Of a stretch of DNA of 64,000 nt, positions 27,177 through 36,917 are shown one piece after another; position 1 is the first letter of the stretch, and each line of letters starts with the position of its first letter. The stretch lies in the NCBI RefSeq assembly GCF_001639725.1, contig NZ_LTAW01000003.1, positions 62,001 through 126,000 of the forward strand, read 5' to 3'. This DNA is from Marinomonas atlantica. Lineage in GTDB: Bacteria > Pseudomonadota > Gammaproteobacteria > Pseudomonadales > Marinomonadaceae. The notes under the pieces were generated by a model. That model ran no database searches. It was given only the letters and a program-made list of their open reading frames with translations, and was not told where the DNA came from. Position numbers and translations under genes: made by a program.

Positions 27177-27199
27177 TAAATGATATTCGATATCATTTA
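27177..27199. promoter_or_regulatory. Palindromic operator, Fur/Zur-like
   Basis: TAAATGATAT-TCG-ATATCATTTA is a perfect ten-base inverted repeat with a three-base centre. The AT-rich AATGATAT/ATATCATT core resembles Fur- or Zur-family sites. It lies between the small membrane protein (27 bases from its ATG) and fklB (98 bases from its ATG) and could serve either. Confidence 0.6.
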
Positions 27200-27296
27200 T
27201 CCTGTCTATAACTTGTTTCTTTGTCGGTAGTCGGCAATGCTAATTGGTTGTGTTATCCTTTGCGCGAATTTTTAACGACACTAAAGAGATAACATC

Positions 27297-27917
27297 ATGT
27301 CTGAACTGTCTTTTGACACAAATGAAGCGAAAATTGCTTACGGAATCGGTCGTCAGATCGGTGATCAACTTCGTGGTAGTGATTTAGGAGAGCTTTCTCT
27401 AGATCATCTATTTGCTGCGATTAAAGATGCTTTAAATGACCAGCCAATGGCTGTTCCTGCTGAGCAACTAGAAGCAGCATTTGCTGAGCTTCAAGCGAGC
27501 ATGGAAGAAAAATCAAAAGCAGCAGCAGCTGAAACAGTAGCGGCAGGTGAAGCCTTCCTTGACGAGAACAAAGCGCGTGATGGTGTTCAGGTAACGGATT
27601 CTGGTCTTCAGTATGAAGTTTTAGAAGAGGGTACAGGTAACCAACCAGTTGCGTCTTCTACTGTTCGTGTACATTACGAAGGTCGCTTGGTCGATGGGCA
27701 GGTGTTCGATAGCTCAATCCAGCGCGGTGAGCCAATTGAATTCCCATTAGCTGGCGTCATTGCTGGTTGGACGGAAGGTCTTCAGCTTATGAAAGAAGGT
27801 GCTAAATACCGTTTCGCTATTCCTGCTGAACTTGGCTATGGTGCGCAAGGCGCGGGTGCGGTTATTCCACCTCACGCTACATTAGTATTTGATGTTGAGC
27901 TAATCGCCATCATCTAA
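27297..27917 (+). CDS. fklB: FKBP-type peptidyl-prolyl isomerase
   Basis: A 206-residue protein with an N-terminal helical dimerisation region (about 1-95) and a C-terminal FKBP domain (about 100-206). The FKBP part shows VRVHYEGRLVDGQVFDSS, GVIAGWTEGLQLMKEGAKY and AELGYGAQGAGAVIPPHATL, all normal for the family. It has no signal peptide, so it is the cytoplasmic FklB form rather than the periplasmic FkpA. It catalyses proline isomerisation and may act as a chaperone. It is a single gene with its own terminator. Confidence 0.93.
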   Translation: MSELSFDTNEAKIAYGIGRQIGDQLRGSDLGELSLDHLFAAIKDALNDQPMAVPAEQLEAAFAELQASMEEKSKAAAAETVAAGEAFLDENKARDGVQVTDSGLQYEVLEEGTGNQPVASSTVRVHYEGRLVDGQVFDSSIQRGEPIEFPLAGVIAGWTEGLQLMKEGAKYRFAIPAELGYGAQGAGAVIPPHATLVFDVELIAII

Positions 27918-27923
27918 CAATGA

Positions 27924-27956
27924 TAAAAATAGGAGCTTTTAGCTCCTATTTTTTTA
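27924..27956 (+). terminator. Terminator after fklB
   Basis: AAAAATAGGAGCT/AGCTCCTATTTTT hairpin with a T-tract, probably bidirectional. Confidence 0.9.
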
Positions 27957-27973
27957 TGCGTTGTTAAGCAGAA

Positions 27974-28390
27974 TTAGAGTGCTCGAACCATTTTGACGTG
28001 TGGTTTTCCTGCTTCCATGAATATTCGCCCATCCGTTTCAAATCCATGTGCATGGTAAAATGTCTGAACATCCACCATGGCATGTAAATAGAGGTCTTTA
28101 AGGTTCATTTCACGTGCAACTTGCAACGCTTTTCTAAGCAGTAAAGTGCCATTACCCTGCTGGCGATAGTTAGGTAGTACCGCGAGTCGACCAATTTGCC
28201 CGTCTTCTGTTAAGCGGCATACACCAATGGGGACCGCAGTTGTGCCAAATGCCACAAAATGCACTGCGTCAGTATCTTGTTCATCCCATTCATCCTGTTC
28301 ATCCACGCCAAGTTCTAAAATAAAAACCTGACGACGAACAAACATAAGCTGAGCTTTACTGCTGTTCCAGTCTGACGTTAAAACTTTCAT
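27974..28390 (-). CDS. GNAT-family N-acetyltransferase
   Basis: About 138 residues. The acetyl-CoA-binding motif A appears as IGRLAVLPNYRQQGNGTLLLRKAL, with R/Q-x-x-G-x-G/A, and the C-terminal part has FYHAHGFETDG. The N-terminus (LMFVRRQVFILELGVDEQDEWDEQD) matches the ElaA/YjcF-like group. I place the start at the ATG at 28390: it follows the roxA stop codon after four bases, and GAGGACG upstream serves as ribosome-binding site. The two genes are therefore probably co-translated. The acceptor substrate is unknown. Confidence 0.87.
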   Translation of the reverse strand: MKVLTSDWNSSKAQLMFVRRQVFILELGVDEQDEWDEQDTDAVHFVAFGTTAVPIGVCRLTEDGQIGRLAVLPNYRQQGNGTLLLRKALQVAREMNLKDLYLHAMVDVQTFYHAHGFETDGRIFMEAGKPHVKMVRAL

Positions 28391-28394
28391 GTTT

Positions 28395-29591
28395 TTATGC
28401 GTCCTCGTCTTCGTGCGGCAATGCAATGATTACTTGATGTTGAAGTATAAACCTCAATGTATCCGGTAATTGAGCATGTTGCTCAATTTTTAGTCCACTG
28501 AAATCAAATTCTTCTTGATCGCAAATGGCTTGAATAAAAGGTACAAGTTCTACGTCGACAACAATAGAATTGCCATTGCAGAATAAAGAGCATGATTGCT
28601 TATCTTCAGATAGAAAATAGCAGATCCGAGCATCGCCAGGGCGAATGAAAGTATCGCCATTTAGTGCCTGTTGGTAAGTTTCAGATAGTTCTTCGTCATT
28701 TAATTGTACGCTGTATTCTGGATATTTTAACTCACTCATGGATTCAGCTAACCAGCTAGCTAAAAGCTCTGGTGAATCAATCAACTCATGGAGTTTTTGC
28801 TTTAAATGTTCAATGTCACTTGCTTGAATCTCGGCATGGTGATCGCGTTCCAATGGCTCAGGAGCAGAGAAACGATTCTTTTCATTTACTTCTTCACAAA
28901 GCTTGTCGGTAATGCCTTGTAAGGCTGCTTGAGTGGAGGGCGCACGAAAGCCAACAGAAAACGTCATACATTCATTGTCTAAGGCGCGGCCGTTGTGAGC
29001 AAAGTTGGGTGGGAGATATAAAATATCACCCGCTTCGAGTTCATAGTCTTGAGTCGAGTCAGGAGTGAAATTATCTAAAATGTGAAGCTGAGAGTTTTGT
29101 AAGGCGCTGTCTTGGTATTGCTCTGGTGACAGAACTTGCCAACGGCGTTTACCGGCCATTTGCACTAAAAATACGTCATATTGATCGTAGTGAGGCCCAA
29201 CACTGCCTCCTTCAGTTGCATAGCTTACCATTATGTCATCGACCCGCCAGCTCGGTAAGAAGTTGAACCGTTCTCTTAATGCCTGAACTTCAGGGACCCA
29301 ATGGTCGACGGCTTGTACTAAAAGTGTCCATTCTTTTTCTGGTAGGGAGGTAAAATCTTCTTCCTCGAATGGGCCTTGTAGAAGCTGCCAAGGTGTTTCA
29401 CCGTGTTCAATAACAATACGCGACTCTACTTCTTCTTCCATGGCAAGGCCGGCAAGCTCATCGGCACTAATCGGTAGCTCTAAGTCTTTCGCACCACCAC
29501 GAATTAATAGAGGTCTCTTTTGCCAAAAGTCTTGGTAAAAGGTTTTGGCGCTGATGCCTGCGAGTATACTTATTGGCGTATCGATATTCAT
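28395..29591 (-). CDS. roxA: Ribosomal protein L16 arginine hydroxylase (cupin/JmjC-type oxygenase)
   Basis: About 398 residues. The Fe(II) ligands are His134 and Asp136 in GPHYDQYDVFLVQ and His199 in NFAHNG, and residues about 20-60 (DFWQKRPLLIRGG, ISADELAGLAMEEEVESRIV) match YcfD/RoxA. By family knowledge it hydroxylates an Arg of L16 with 2-oxoglutarate and oxygen. The C-terminal half is the winged-helix dimerisation part. Start codons at 29606 (TTG), 29603 and 29591 (both ATG) are possible; the first two lie in or against the T-run of the purB terminator, so I choose 29591, with GATGAG upstream. Confidence 0.9.
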   Translation of the reverse strand: MNIDTPISILAGISAKTFYQDFWQKRPLLIRGGAKDLELPISADELAGLAMEEEVESRIVIEHGETPWQLLQGPFEEEDFTSLPEKEWTLLVQAVDHWVPEVQALRERFNFLPSWRVDDIMVSYATEGGSVGPHYDQYDVFLVQMAGKRRWQVLSPEQYQDSALQNSQLHILDNFTPDSTQDYELEAGDILYLPPNFAHNGRALDNECMTFSVGFRAPSTQAALQGITDKLCEEVNEKNRFSAPEPLERDHHAEIQASDIEHLKQKLHELIDSPELLASWLAESMSELKYPEYSVQLNDEELSETYQQALNGDTFIRPGDARICYFLSEDKQSCSLFCNGNSIVVDVELVPFIQAICDQEEFDFSGLKIEQHAQLPDTLRFILQHQVIIALPHEDEDA

Positions 29592-29605
29592 ATGGATTCT
29601 CATCA

Positions 29606-29637
29606 AAAAAAAAGAGCCGTCGTGTGAGCGGCTCTTT
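29606..29637 (-). terminator. Terminator after purB
   Basis: On the minus strand AAAGAGCCGC/cGGCTCTTT followed by eight T. It ends only about 15 bases before the chosen roxA start. Confidence 0.85.
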
Positions 29638-29667
29638 GTATATAAGAAAAACAGTTATTGGCCGAGA

Positions 29668-31080
<1,413 letters not shown>

Positions 31081-31233
31081 TTATAAGGGAAAGGCTACGT
31101 CGGTGCTACGTTAACGATTTGTAAATCAGTCAACGACGGAGACAAATAAATACATTAAAGTTTTTTATATTTAGCATTAGATTTTTTAATATGTTCAGTT
31201 CGGCTATTGAAGCTTATTTGCGAAGGGGTTTTT

Positions 31234-32835
31234 ATGACCATCAACCGTCTTTACGGAATTGTAATAGTTAGCGTGATTTTTATTTTAAGTGGGCTCTATG
31301 TGGTCACGGAGTATGGCTTAAAGCAAAATCAAGATTCTATAAGAGAAGAGGTTAAGCTAGCTCATGCGATGTCTTCTATGAAGGATGCTCGTTACTACAC
31401 GGTTCAAGTGCAACAGTTTTTAACGGACATGGGGGCTACACGTGGCAACGATGCTTTGCCTGAAGCGCAACAAAGCCTTCAAGACGCCAAGAAGAGTCTA
31501 GGTAAACTAAAAGGCTATCTTCCAGAATATACAAATCAGGTAAGCGAATTGACAGTTCAGCTAGATGCGTTATACGACTCTGGTTACAAAATGGCATTGG
31601 CGTACATAAATGATGGCACTGAGGCAGGTAATGCACTTATGAAAGGTGATGGGGGGTTAGATGACGCTTCGATCGAGCTTTCTAACTCACTAAATGAGGT
31701 TGCAGAAGATATTTCACAGCGCTTAGAGGCTATGTCTCAACTATCAATTTACAATATTGATCATACGGAGCAGGTTGCTCTGATTAGTAGCTTAGTTTCT
31801 GCTGTATTAACTGTTTGTGCTTTGCTCTATTTAAGGCGCAAAACCTTGCCTGGCATAAAAACATTAGAGGAATCTTTGCGTGATATCGCCCAAGGTGCTC
31901 GTGATCTTACTGTGCGCTTAGAAGAGAAAGGTAATGATGAGCTGGCTGATGTATCAAAAAGTTTCAATGTTTTTATTATGAGCCTAAACCAACTTGTTGG
32001 TGCTGTTCAGAAGCAATCTCAAGAATTGTCTGCCGTCGGTGGACAGATGTTAGTAGCTTCCGAGCGAACGAGTTATGGTATGGAGGAACTGCAAAATGAA
32101 ACGCTCGGAATCGCTGGGGCGATCGAGGAAATGCAGGGCACTATTAGGTATGTTGCTGAAGGTGCAGATGAGACTGCGAACGCTGCAAAAGAGTCTGACT
32201 CTTTTGCCCGAGAGGTGTCAGGAATTGTTAATGGTAATGCAGCGTCCATCACCAAACTATCCGAAGGCGTTCAAGAGGCTGCACGGGCTTTACAGGCATT
32301 AGAGAGCCAAACAGCAGATGTTGGTAGTATTCTAGATGTTATACGTGACATTGCTGACCAAACAAACTTGTTAGCTTTAAATGCTGCGATTGAGGCGGCA
32401 AGAGCGGGTGAACAAGGGCGCGGCTTTGCGGTTGTGGCTGATGAGGTTAGAACTCTGGCTCAACGCACCCAAGAATCAACTGAGCAAATTCAACAGATGA
32501 TAACTAAGTTGCAAAGTGGTGCACATGATGCTGTCGTCGTTATGGATAATAGCAAACAACAAGCAGAAGAAACTGTTATCAAGTCAAACGAAGCGTCTGA
32601 CGCACTTGTTAAAATCTCTAACTCCATTAGTAATATGTCAGCCAAAGCAACGGAGATCGCCGCAGCAATGGAGCAGCAAGCGGCTTCAGCGGAAACAATT
32701 GATGGGCGTATTCGTATGATTCGCGATGAGGCAGCGACCACAAGTGTTAATGCGACTCAGACAAATCAGGCGAGTAAGAGGGTTCAGCAGCAAGCCTCAG
32801 AATTAAGTGATTTAGTGTCATCCTATCGCGTTTAA
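31234..32835 (+). CDS. Methyl-accepting chemotaxis protein
   Basis: About 533 residues from the ATG at 31234 (AAGGGG five bases upstream). TM1 is at about 5-25, a helical four-helix-bundle-like periplasmic domain follows to about 180, TM2 is at about 184-202, then HAMP (about 203-256) and the signalling domain. The hairpin tip [20 protein letters not shown] and on to [18 protein letters not shown] is the standard CheA/CheW contact. No C-terminal receptor-tether pentapeptide is present. The ligand is unknown. It lies about 200 bases before the betaine cluster with a terminator between. Confidence 0.92.
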   Translation: MTINRLYGIVIVSVIFILSGLYVVTEYGLKQNQDSIREEVKLAHAMSSMKDARYYTVQVQQFLTDMGATRGNDALPEAQQSLQDAKKSLGKLKGYLPEYTNQVSELTVQLDALYDSGYKMALAYINDGTEAGNALMKGDGGLDDASIELSNSLNEVAEDISQRLEAMSQLSIYNIDHTEQVALISSLVSAVLTVCALLYLRRKTLPGIKTLEESLRDIAQGARDLTVRLEEKGNDELADVSKSFNVFIMSLNQLVGAVQKQSQELSAVGGQMLVASERTSYGMEELQNETLGIAGAIEEMQGTIRYVAEGADETANAAKESDSFAREVSGIVNGNAASITKLSEGVQEAARALQALESQTADVGSILDVIRDIADQTNLLALNAAIEAARAGEQGRGFAVVADEVRTLAQRTQESTEQIQQMITKLQSGAHDAVVVMDNSKQQAEETVIKSNEASDALVKISNSISNMSAKATEIAAAMEQQAASAETIDGRIRMIRDEAATTSVNATQTNQASKRVQQQASELSDLVSSYRV

Positions 32836-32857
32836 GTATATTTCTACTATCCTTTCT

Positions 32858-32884
32858 AAGGGCGCAGCCATGCGCCCTTTATTT
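32858..32884 (+). terminator. Terminator after the chemoreceptor gene
   Basis: AAGGGCGCA-GCCA-TGCGCCCTT hairpin and T-rich tail. Confidence 0.85.
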
Positions 32885-33042
32885 ATACCATTCCTGTTTG
32901 GCTTGCGTCGTAGTCTAGGTCGGTTTTGGTACCGCTAAAGTCGCTTACAGCCACTAATAGTTTTAGGGTAAGTCATAAACTGACCCAATCGGAAGACATA
33001 GCTTCCACTTGATCCTATATTCAATATAGAAGGAAAAGAACG

Positions 33043-34020
33043 ATGAATGCAGCAGAATTACATGATAAGGCTATTGTGATCGATGGCTTGATTTGTGCGA
33101 ATTGGAATCGCGAGTTATTTGAAGACATGGCCAAAGGTAAACTGACTGCGGCAAACTTTACAATGTCGTTCTGGGAAAACTTTGAAGGCGCTGTGCAAAA
33201 CATCGCTGACATGAACAAGATGATCGATGAAAACAACGATCTACTTATGAAAATTCGTACAACTAAAGACATTCATCGTGCCAAAGCAGAAGGTAAAACT
33301 GGTGTCATGATGGGCTTTCAAAACGCACATCCTTACGAAGATCAAATCGGTTATGTGCAAATATTGAAAGACCTTGGGGTTGGTATTACACAGATGTGTT
33401 ACAACACGCAAAACTTAGTGGGTACCGGTTGTTACGAACGTGATGGTGGTCTGTCTGGCTTTGGCCGCGAAATTGTTGCAGAGATGAACCGCGTAGGTGT
33501 TTTATGTGACCTTTCTCACGTTGGCCCTAATACCGCAAAAGAAGTGATTCTTGAGTCTAAAAAACCAGTTGCATACTCTCACTGTCTACCATCAGGTCTT
33601 AAAGAGCATCCTCGCAACCGCTCTGATGAAGAGCTGAAGTTTATTGCTGACAACGGTGGTTTTGTTGGTGTAACAATGTTTACGCCATTCCTACGTGCTG
33701 GTGTTAATGCCACGATTGATGACTATGTTGAAGCAATTCAATATGTTTACAACATCGTTGGTGAAGATGCGATCGGTATTGGCACTGACTTCACTCAAGG
33801 TCATGGCGAAGATTTCTTTGAGTACCTAACGCATGATAAAGGTTATGCTCGTCGCCTGACACGTTTTGGTGAGATCATTAATCCGAAAGGTATCCGTACA
33901 GTGGGTGAATTCCCTAACTTAACGGAAGCGCTTCTTCGTCATGGTTTTACGGAAACTCAAGTGTTGAAGATTATGGGTGAAAACTGGGTAAACCTACTTG
34001 CTGAAGTCTGGGGCGAGTAA
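33043..34020 (+). CDS. Membrane dipeptidase (peptidase M19) family protein of the betaine cluster
   Basis: A 325-residue renal-dipeptidase-type metal hydrolase. Family markers are HDKAIVIDGL at the start (where the canonical H-x-D is replaced by IDGL), GFQNAHP, DLSHVG (conserved His), YSHCLPSGLKEHPRN and GIGTDFTQGHG. A gene of this family stands in the same place, before a V4R-like gene and dgcA, in the Pseudomonas aeruginosa gbd region. Its role in betaine breakdown is not established as far as I know. AAGGAAAAG precedes the ATG, and it seems to be the first gene of the dgc run. Confidence 0.87.
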   Translation: MNAAELHDKAIVIDGLICANWNRELFEDMAKGKLTAANFTMSFWENFEGAVQNIADMNKMIDENNDLLMKIRTTKDIHRAKAEGKTGVMMGFQNAHPYEDQIGYVQILKDLGVGITQMCYNTQNLVGTGCYERDGGLSGFGREIVAEMNRVGVLCDLSHVGPNTAKEVILESKKPVAYSHCLPSGLKEHPRNRSDEELKFIADNGGFVGVTMFTPFLRAGVNATIDDYVEAIQYVYNIVGEDAIGIGTDFTQGHGEDFFEYLTHDKGYARRLTRFGEIINPKGIRTVGEFPNLTEALLRHGFTETQVLKIMGENWVNLLAEVWGE

Positions 34021-34063
34021 ATTTTTTACGTATATGCCGAAAAACGGCTTATAGCGATCAAAG

Positions 34064-34094
34064 GAAGTCGATAACTGCAAAGTTCATCGACTTC
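34064..34094 (+). repeat. Nine-base inverted repeat between the dipeptidase and V4R-like genes
   Basis: GAAGTCGAT (34064-34072) and ATCGACTTC (34086-34094) are perfect reverse complements around a 13-base loop, followed by AATTTTGTTTT. It may be a weak or partial terminator that adjusts expression of the genes downstream. Confidence 0.6.
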
Positions 34095-34165
34095 AATTTT
34101 GTTTTAATAGAATTTTAGGGGTCGCGATGCGATTCCAGCTTACAATAAGAGTTGAGGTGTAAGAA

Positions 34166-34711
34166 ATGGGTGTACATGCTCCAGAAATGCCAATCGAAGT
34201 AAATGATGAAACCGGTGTATGGACAACAGATGCGTTGCCAATGCTTTACGTTCCACGTCACTTCTTTGTAAACAACCATATGGGTATCGAAGATGAAATC
34301 GGCGCAGAGCGTTACGCAGAAATTCTTTACAAGGCTGGCTACAAATCAGCTTATTTCTGGTGTGAACAAGAAGCTGAGTGTCACGGTCTGTCTGGTGCTG
34401 ATGTTTGGCACCACTATTTAAAGCGTTTATCTCAGCGCGGTTGGGGCTACTTCATTACTGAAGAGCTAGATATTGAAAAAGGTACGGCTAAAGTACGTCT
34501 AGAAAATTCGGCTTTTGTTTACCACTACGAAAAAATTCACGGTAAGAAAGTTAATCGTAAAATCGATTACATGTTTACTGGTTGGTTTGCAGGGGCACTT
34601 GATCAAATCGCGGAAGCGCAAGGTCTTTCTGTTCGTACTAAAGCAGATCAAACGCAATGTGCAGCCGAAGAAGGTTGTGATGTGGGTTACTTCGAAGTAA
34701 CACCGCTTTAA
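34166..34711 (+). CDS. V4R/DUF5943-like protein of the betaine cluster
   Basis: A 181-residue soluble protein. Its position between the dipeptidase-like gene and dgcA matches the PA5397-type gene of Pseudomonas. Cysteines occur at CEQEAEC in the middle and at QCAAEEGC near the C-terminus, as in 4-vinyl-reductase-like domains that bind metal or small ligands. The sequence FFVNNHMGIEDEIGAERYAEILYKAG is typical of that fold's first part. The function is not known; it is likely accessory to dimethylglycine demethylation. Confidence 0.78.
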   Translation: MGVHAPEMPIEVNDETGVWTTDALPMLYVPRHFFVNNHMGIEDEIGAERYAEILYKAGYKSAYFWCEQEAECHGLSGADVWHHYLKRLSQRGWGYFITEELDIEKGTAKVRLENSAFVYHYEKIHGKKVNRKIDYMFTGWFAGALDQIAEAQGLSVRTKADQTQCAAEEGCDVGYFEVTPL

Positions 34712-34764
34712 ATATTATTACTATTAATTGTCAGTCTATCGTTTAAAAAAGGCGGGGTTCCACT

Positions 34765-36828
34765 ATGTCCCAGTTTGATGCGCTGTTTCAGCCACTGAAT
34801 ATCAATAAATTAACCATTCGTAACCGTATTGTCAGTACGGCTCACGCAGAGGTTTATGCAACCGACGGTGGTATGACTACCGATCGCTATGTCAAGTACT
34901 ACGAAGAAAAAGCGAAAGGCGGTTGTGGCTTGTGTATCTGTGGTGGATCAAGTGTTGTATCCATTGACAGCCCACAAAGCTGGTGGAGCTCTGTCAATTT
35001 ATCGACAGATCGTATTATTCCTCATTTCCAAAATCTTGCTGATGCAGTGCACAAGCACGGCGGTAAGATCATGATCCAGATTTCTCACATGGGACGTCGT
35101 TCACGTTGGGACGGTGAAAACTGGCCTAACCTAATGTCGCCTTCTGGTATTCGTGAGCCCGTTCACCGCGCAACTTGTAAAACGATCGAGCCAGAAGAAA
35201 TTTGGCGCGTCATCGGTGACTTCGCACAAGCGGCTCGTCGTGCGAAAGAGGGTGGCCTTGACGGTGTGGAGCTGTCTGCGGTACACCAGCACATGGTTGA
35301 CCAATTCTGGTCTCCTCGTGTAAATAAACGTACTGACGAATGGGGTGGTTCATTCGAAGGTCGTATGAAATTTGGTCTTGAGGTTGCTAAAGCGGTTCGT
35401 GCTGAAGTAGGCCCAGACTTTGTTGTAGGTATGCGTATCACAGGTGACGAGTTCCATCCTGATGGTCTCAACCACGACGACATGAAACAAATTGCTAAGT
35501 ACTACGACGACACAGGTCTAATTGACTACTTTGGCGTTGTAGGTTCTGGTTGTGATACACACAACACATTAGCGAACGTAATTCCAAACATGAGCTACCC
35601 ACCAGAGCCATTCCTACATTTGGCAGCTGGTATTAAAGAAGTAGTAAGTGTTCCTGTTATTCACGCACAAAACATAAAAGATCCAAACCAAGCGAAACGT
35701 ATCGTTGAAGCGGGTTACGTTGACTTTGTTGGTATGACGCGTGCGCATATCGCTGACCCACACTTGATCGCGAAAATTAAAAACGACCAAGTTGACCAAA
35801 TTCGTCAGTGTGTTGGTGCAAACTACTGTATTGACCGTCAGTACCAAGGTCTTGACGTGCTATGTATCCAAAATGCGGCAACGTCTCGTGAGTACATGGG
35901 GCTTCCTCATATTATCGAGAAGACTGAAGGGCCAATTCGCAACGTCGTCGTTGTTGGTGGTGGTCCTGGTGGTATGGAATCTGCACGTGTTGCAGCCGAA
36001 CGTGGCCACAAAGTTACGCTATTAGAGCGTGCTGATGAGCTAGGTGGTCAGATTACGATCGCATCTAAAGCGCCTCAGCGTGATCAAATTGCAGGTATCA
36101 CTCGTTGGTTGGTCATGGAACTTGATCGCCTCGGTGTTGATGTTCGTACGGGTGTAACAGCCGATGCTCAGATGATTCGTGATCTGAAACCTGATGTCTG
36201 TGTTATGGCAACGGGTGGTCGTCCATACATGGATCAAAACCCAGCATGGGGTGTTGAGGAAGGTCTTGTCGTTTCAAGCTGGGATATTCTAACTGGTAAA
36301 GTTGAGCCAGGTAAAAATGTTCTAATCTACGACACAATCTGTGAATTCTCAGGTTTGTCAGCGGCTGACTATCTGGCATCTAAAGGTTCATTGGTTGAAA
36401 TCGTAACGGACGATATCAAACCTGGTGTTGGTATCGGTGGTACAACGTTCCCAACTTACTACCGTTCTCTATACGAGAAAGAAGTGGTAATGACATCTGA
36501 CTACCTACTTGAAAAAGTTTACCGTGAAGGTGATAACCTAGTAGCAGTACTAGAAAATGAGTACACAGGTCAGCATGAAGAGCGTGTTGTAGACCAAGTA
36601 GTTATTGAAAACGGCACTCGTCCAAACGAAGAGCTTTACTACGAGCTGAAAGAAGAGTCTCGTAACAAAGGTCAGCTTGATGTTGAGGCAATGTTTGACA
36701 TCAAACCACAGCCTGTACTTTCTGAAAGTGGCGATGGCATGATCTTGTGGCGTTTAGGTGATTGCGTATCTCAACGTAATACTCACGCTGCAATGTACGA
36801 TGCTCTTCGTCTATGTAAAGATCTATAA
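34765..36828 (+). CDS. dgcA: Dimethylglycine demethylase subunit, NADH:flavin-oxidoreductase type
   Basis: A 687-residue trimethylamine-dehydrogenase-like protein. Residues about 1-340 form the FMN-binding TIM barrel (HMGRRSRW, ELSAVHQHMVDQFWSPRVNKR), then a cluster region, then a Rossmann domain (VVVVGGGPGGMESARVAAERG) to the end. The iron-sulfur block has Cys349, Cys355 and Cys367, but the second ligand position holds Ala352 (CVGANYC) instead of Cys. In Pseudomonas DgcA and DgcB convert dimethylglycine to sarcosine. GGCGGGG precedes the ATG. A GC-rich hairpin separates it from dgcB. Confidence 0.93.
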   Translation: MSQFDALFQPLNINKLTIRNRIVSTAHAEVYATDGGMTTDRYVKYYEEKAKGGCGLCICGGSSVVSIDSPQSWWSSVNLSTDRIIPHFQNLADAVHKHGGKIMIQISHMGRRSRWDGENWPNLMSPSGIREPVHRATCKTIEPEEIWRVIGDFAQAARRAKEGGLDGVELSAVHQHMVDQFWSPRVNKRTDEWGGSFEGRMKFGLEVAKAVRAEVGPDFVVGMRITGDEFHPDGLNHDDMKQIAKYYDDTGLIDYFGVVGSGCDTHNTLANVIPNMSYPPEPFLHLAAGIKEVVSVPVIHAQNIKDPNQAKRIVEAGYVDFVGMTRAHIADPHLIAKIKNDQVDQIRQCVGANYCIDRQYQGLDVLCIQNAATSREYMGLPHIIEKTEGPIRNVVVVGGGPGGMESARVAAERGHKVTLLERADELGGQITIASKAPQRDQIAGITRWLVMELDRLGVDVRTGVTADAQMIRDLKPDVCVMATGGRPYMDQNPAWGVEEGLVVSSWDILTGKVEPGKNVLIYDTICEFSGLSAADYLASKGSLVEIVTDDIKPGVGIGGTTFPTYYRSLYEKEVVMTSDYLLEKVYREGDNLVAVLENEYTGQHEERVVDQVVIENGTRPNEELYYELKEESRNKGQLDVEAMFDIKPQPVLSESGDGMILWRLGDCVSQRNTHAAMYDALRLCKDL

Positions 36829-36868
36829 TCGTTTAGCCATTCAAAACTAAACCAACAAAACCGAACCC

Positions 36869-36894
36869 AAGAGGCGGCAATGCGGCCGCCTCTT
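36869..36894 (+). terminator. Intercistronic hairpin between dgcA and dgcB
   Basis: AAGAGGCGGC-AATGCG-GCCGCCTCTT, a perfect ten-base GC-rich stem followed only by TATTGC. Since dgcB is very likely co-expressed, it probably stabilises the upstream mRNA or reduces rather than stops transcription. Confidence 0.65.
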
Positions 36895-36917
36895 TATTGC
36901 TATATGAGGGTTGAAAG

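Noticed and set aside
27177..27199. Palindrome as a terminator
   Set aside because: AT-rich stem with a three-base centre and no T-tract; an operator is more likely.
35163..35483. Open frame of 106 codons on the minus strand inside dgcA
   Set aside because: Lies wholly within the well-supported dgcA frame, has no ribosome-binding site and no family likeness; a shadow frame.
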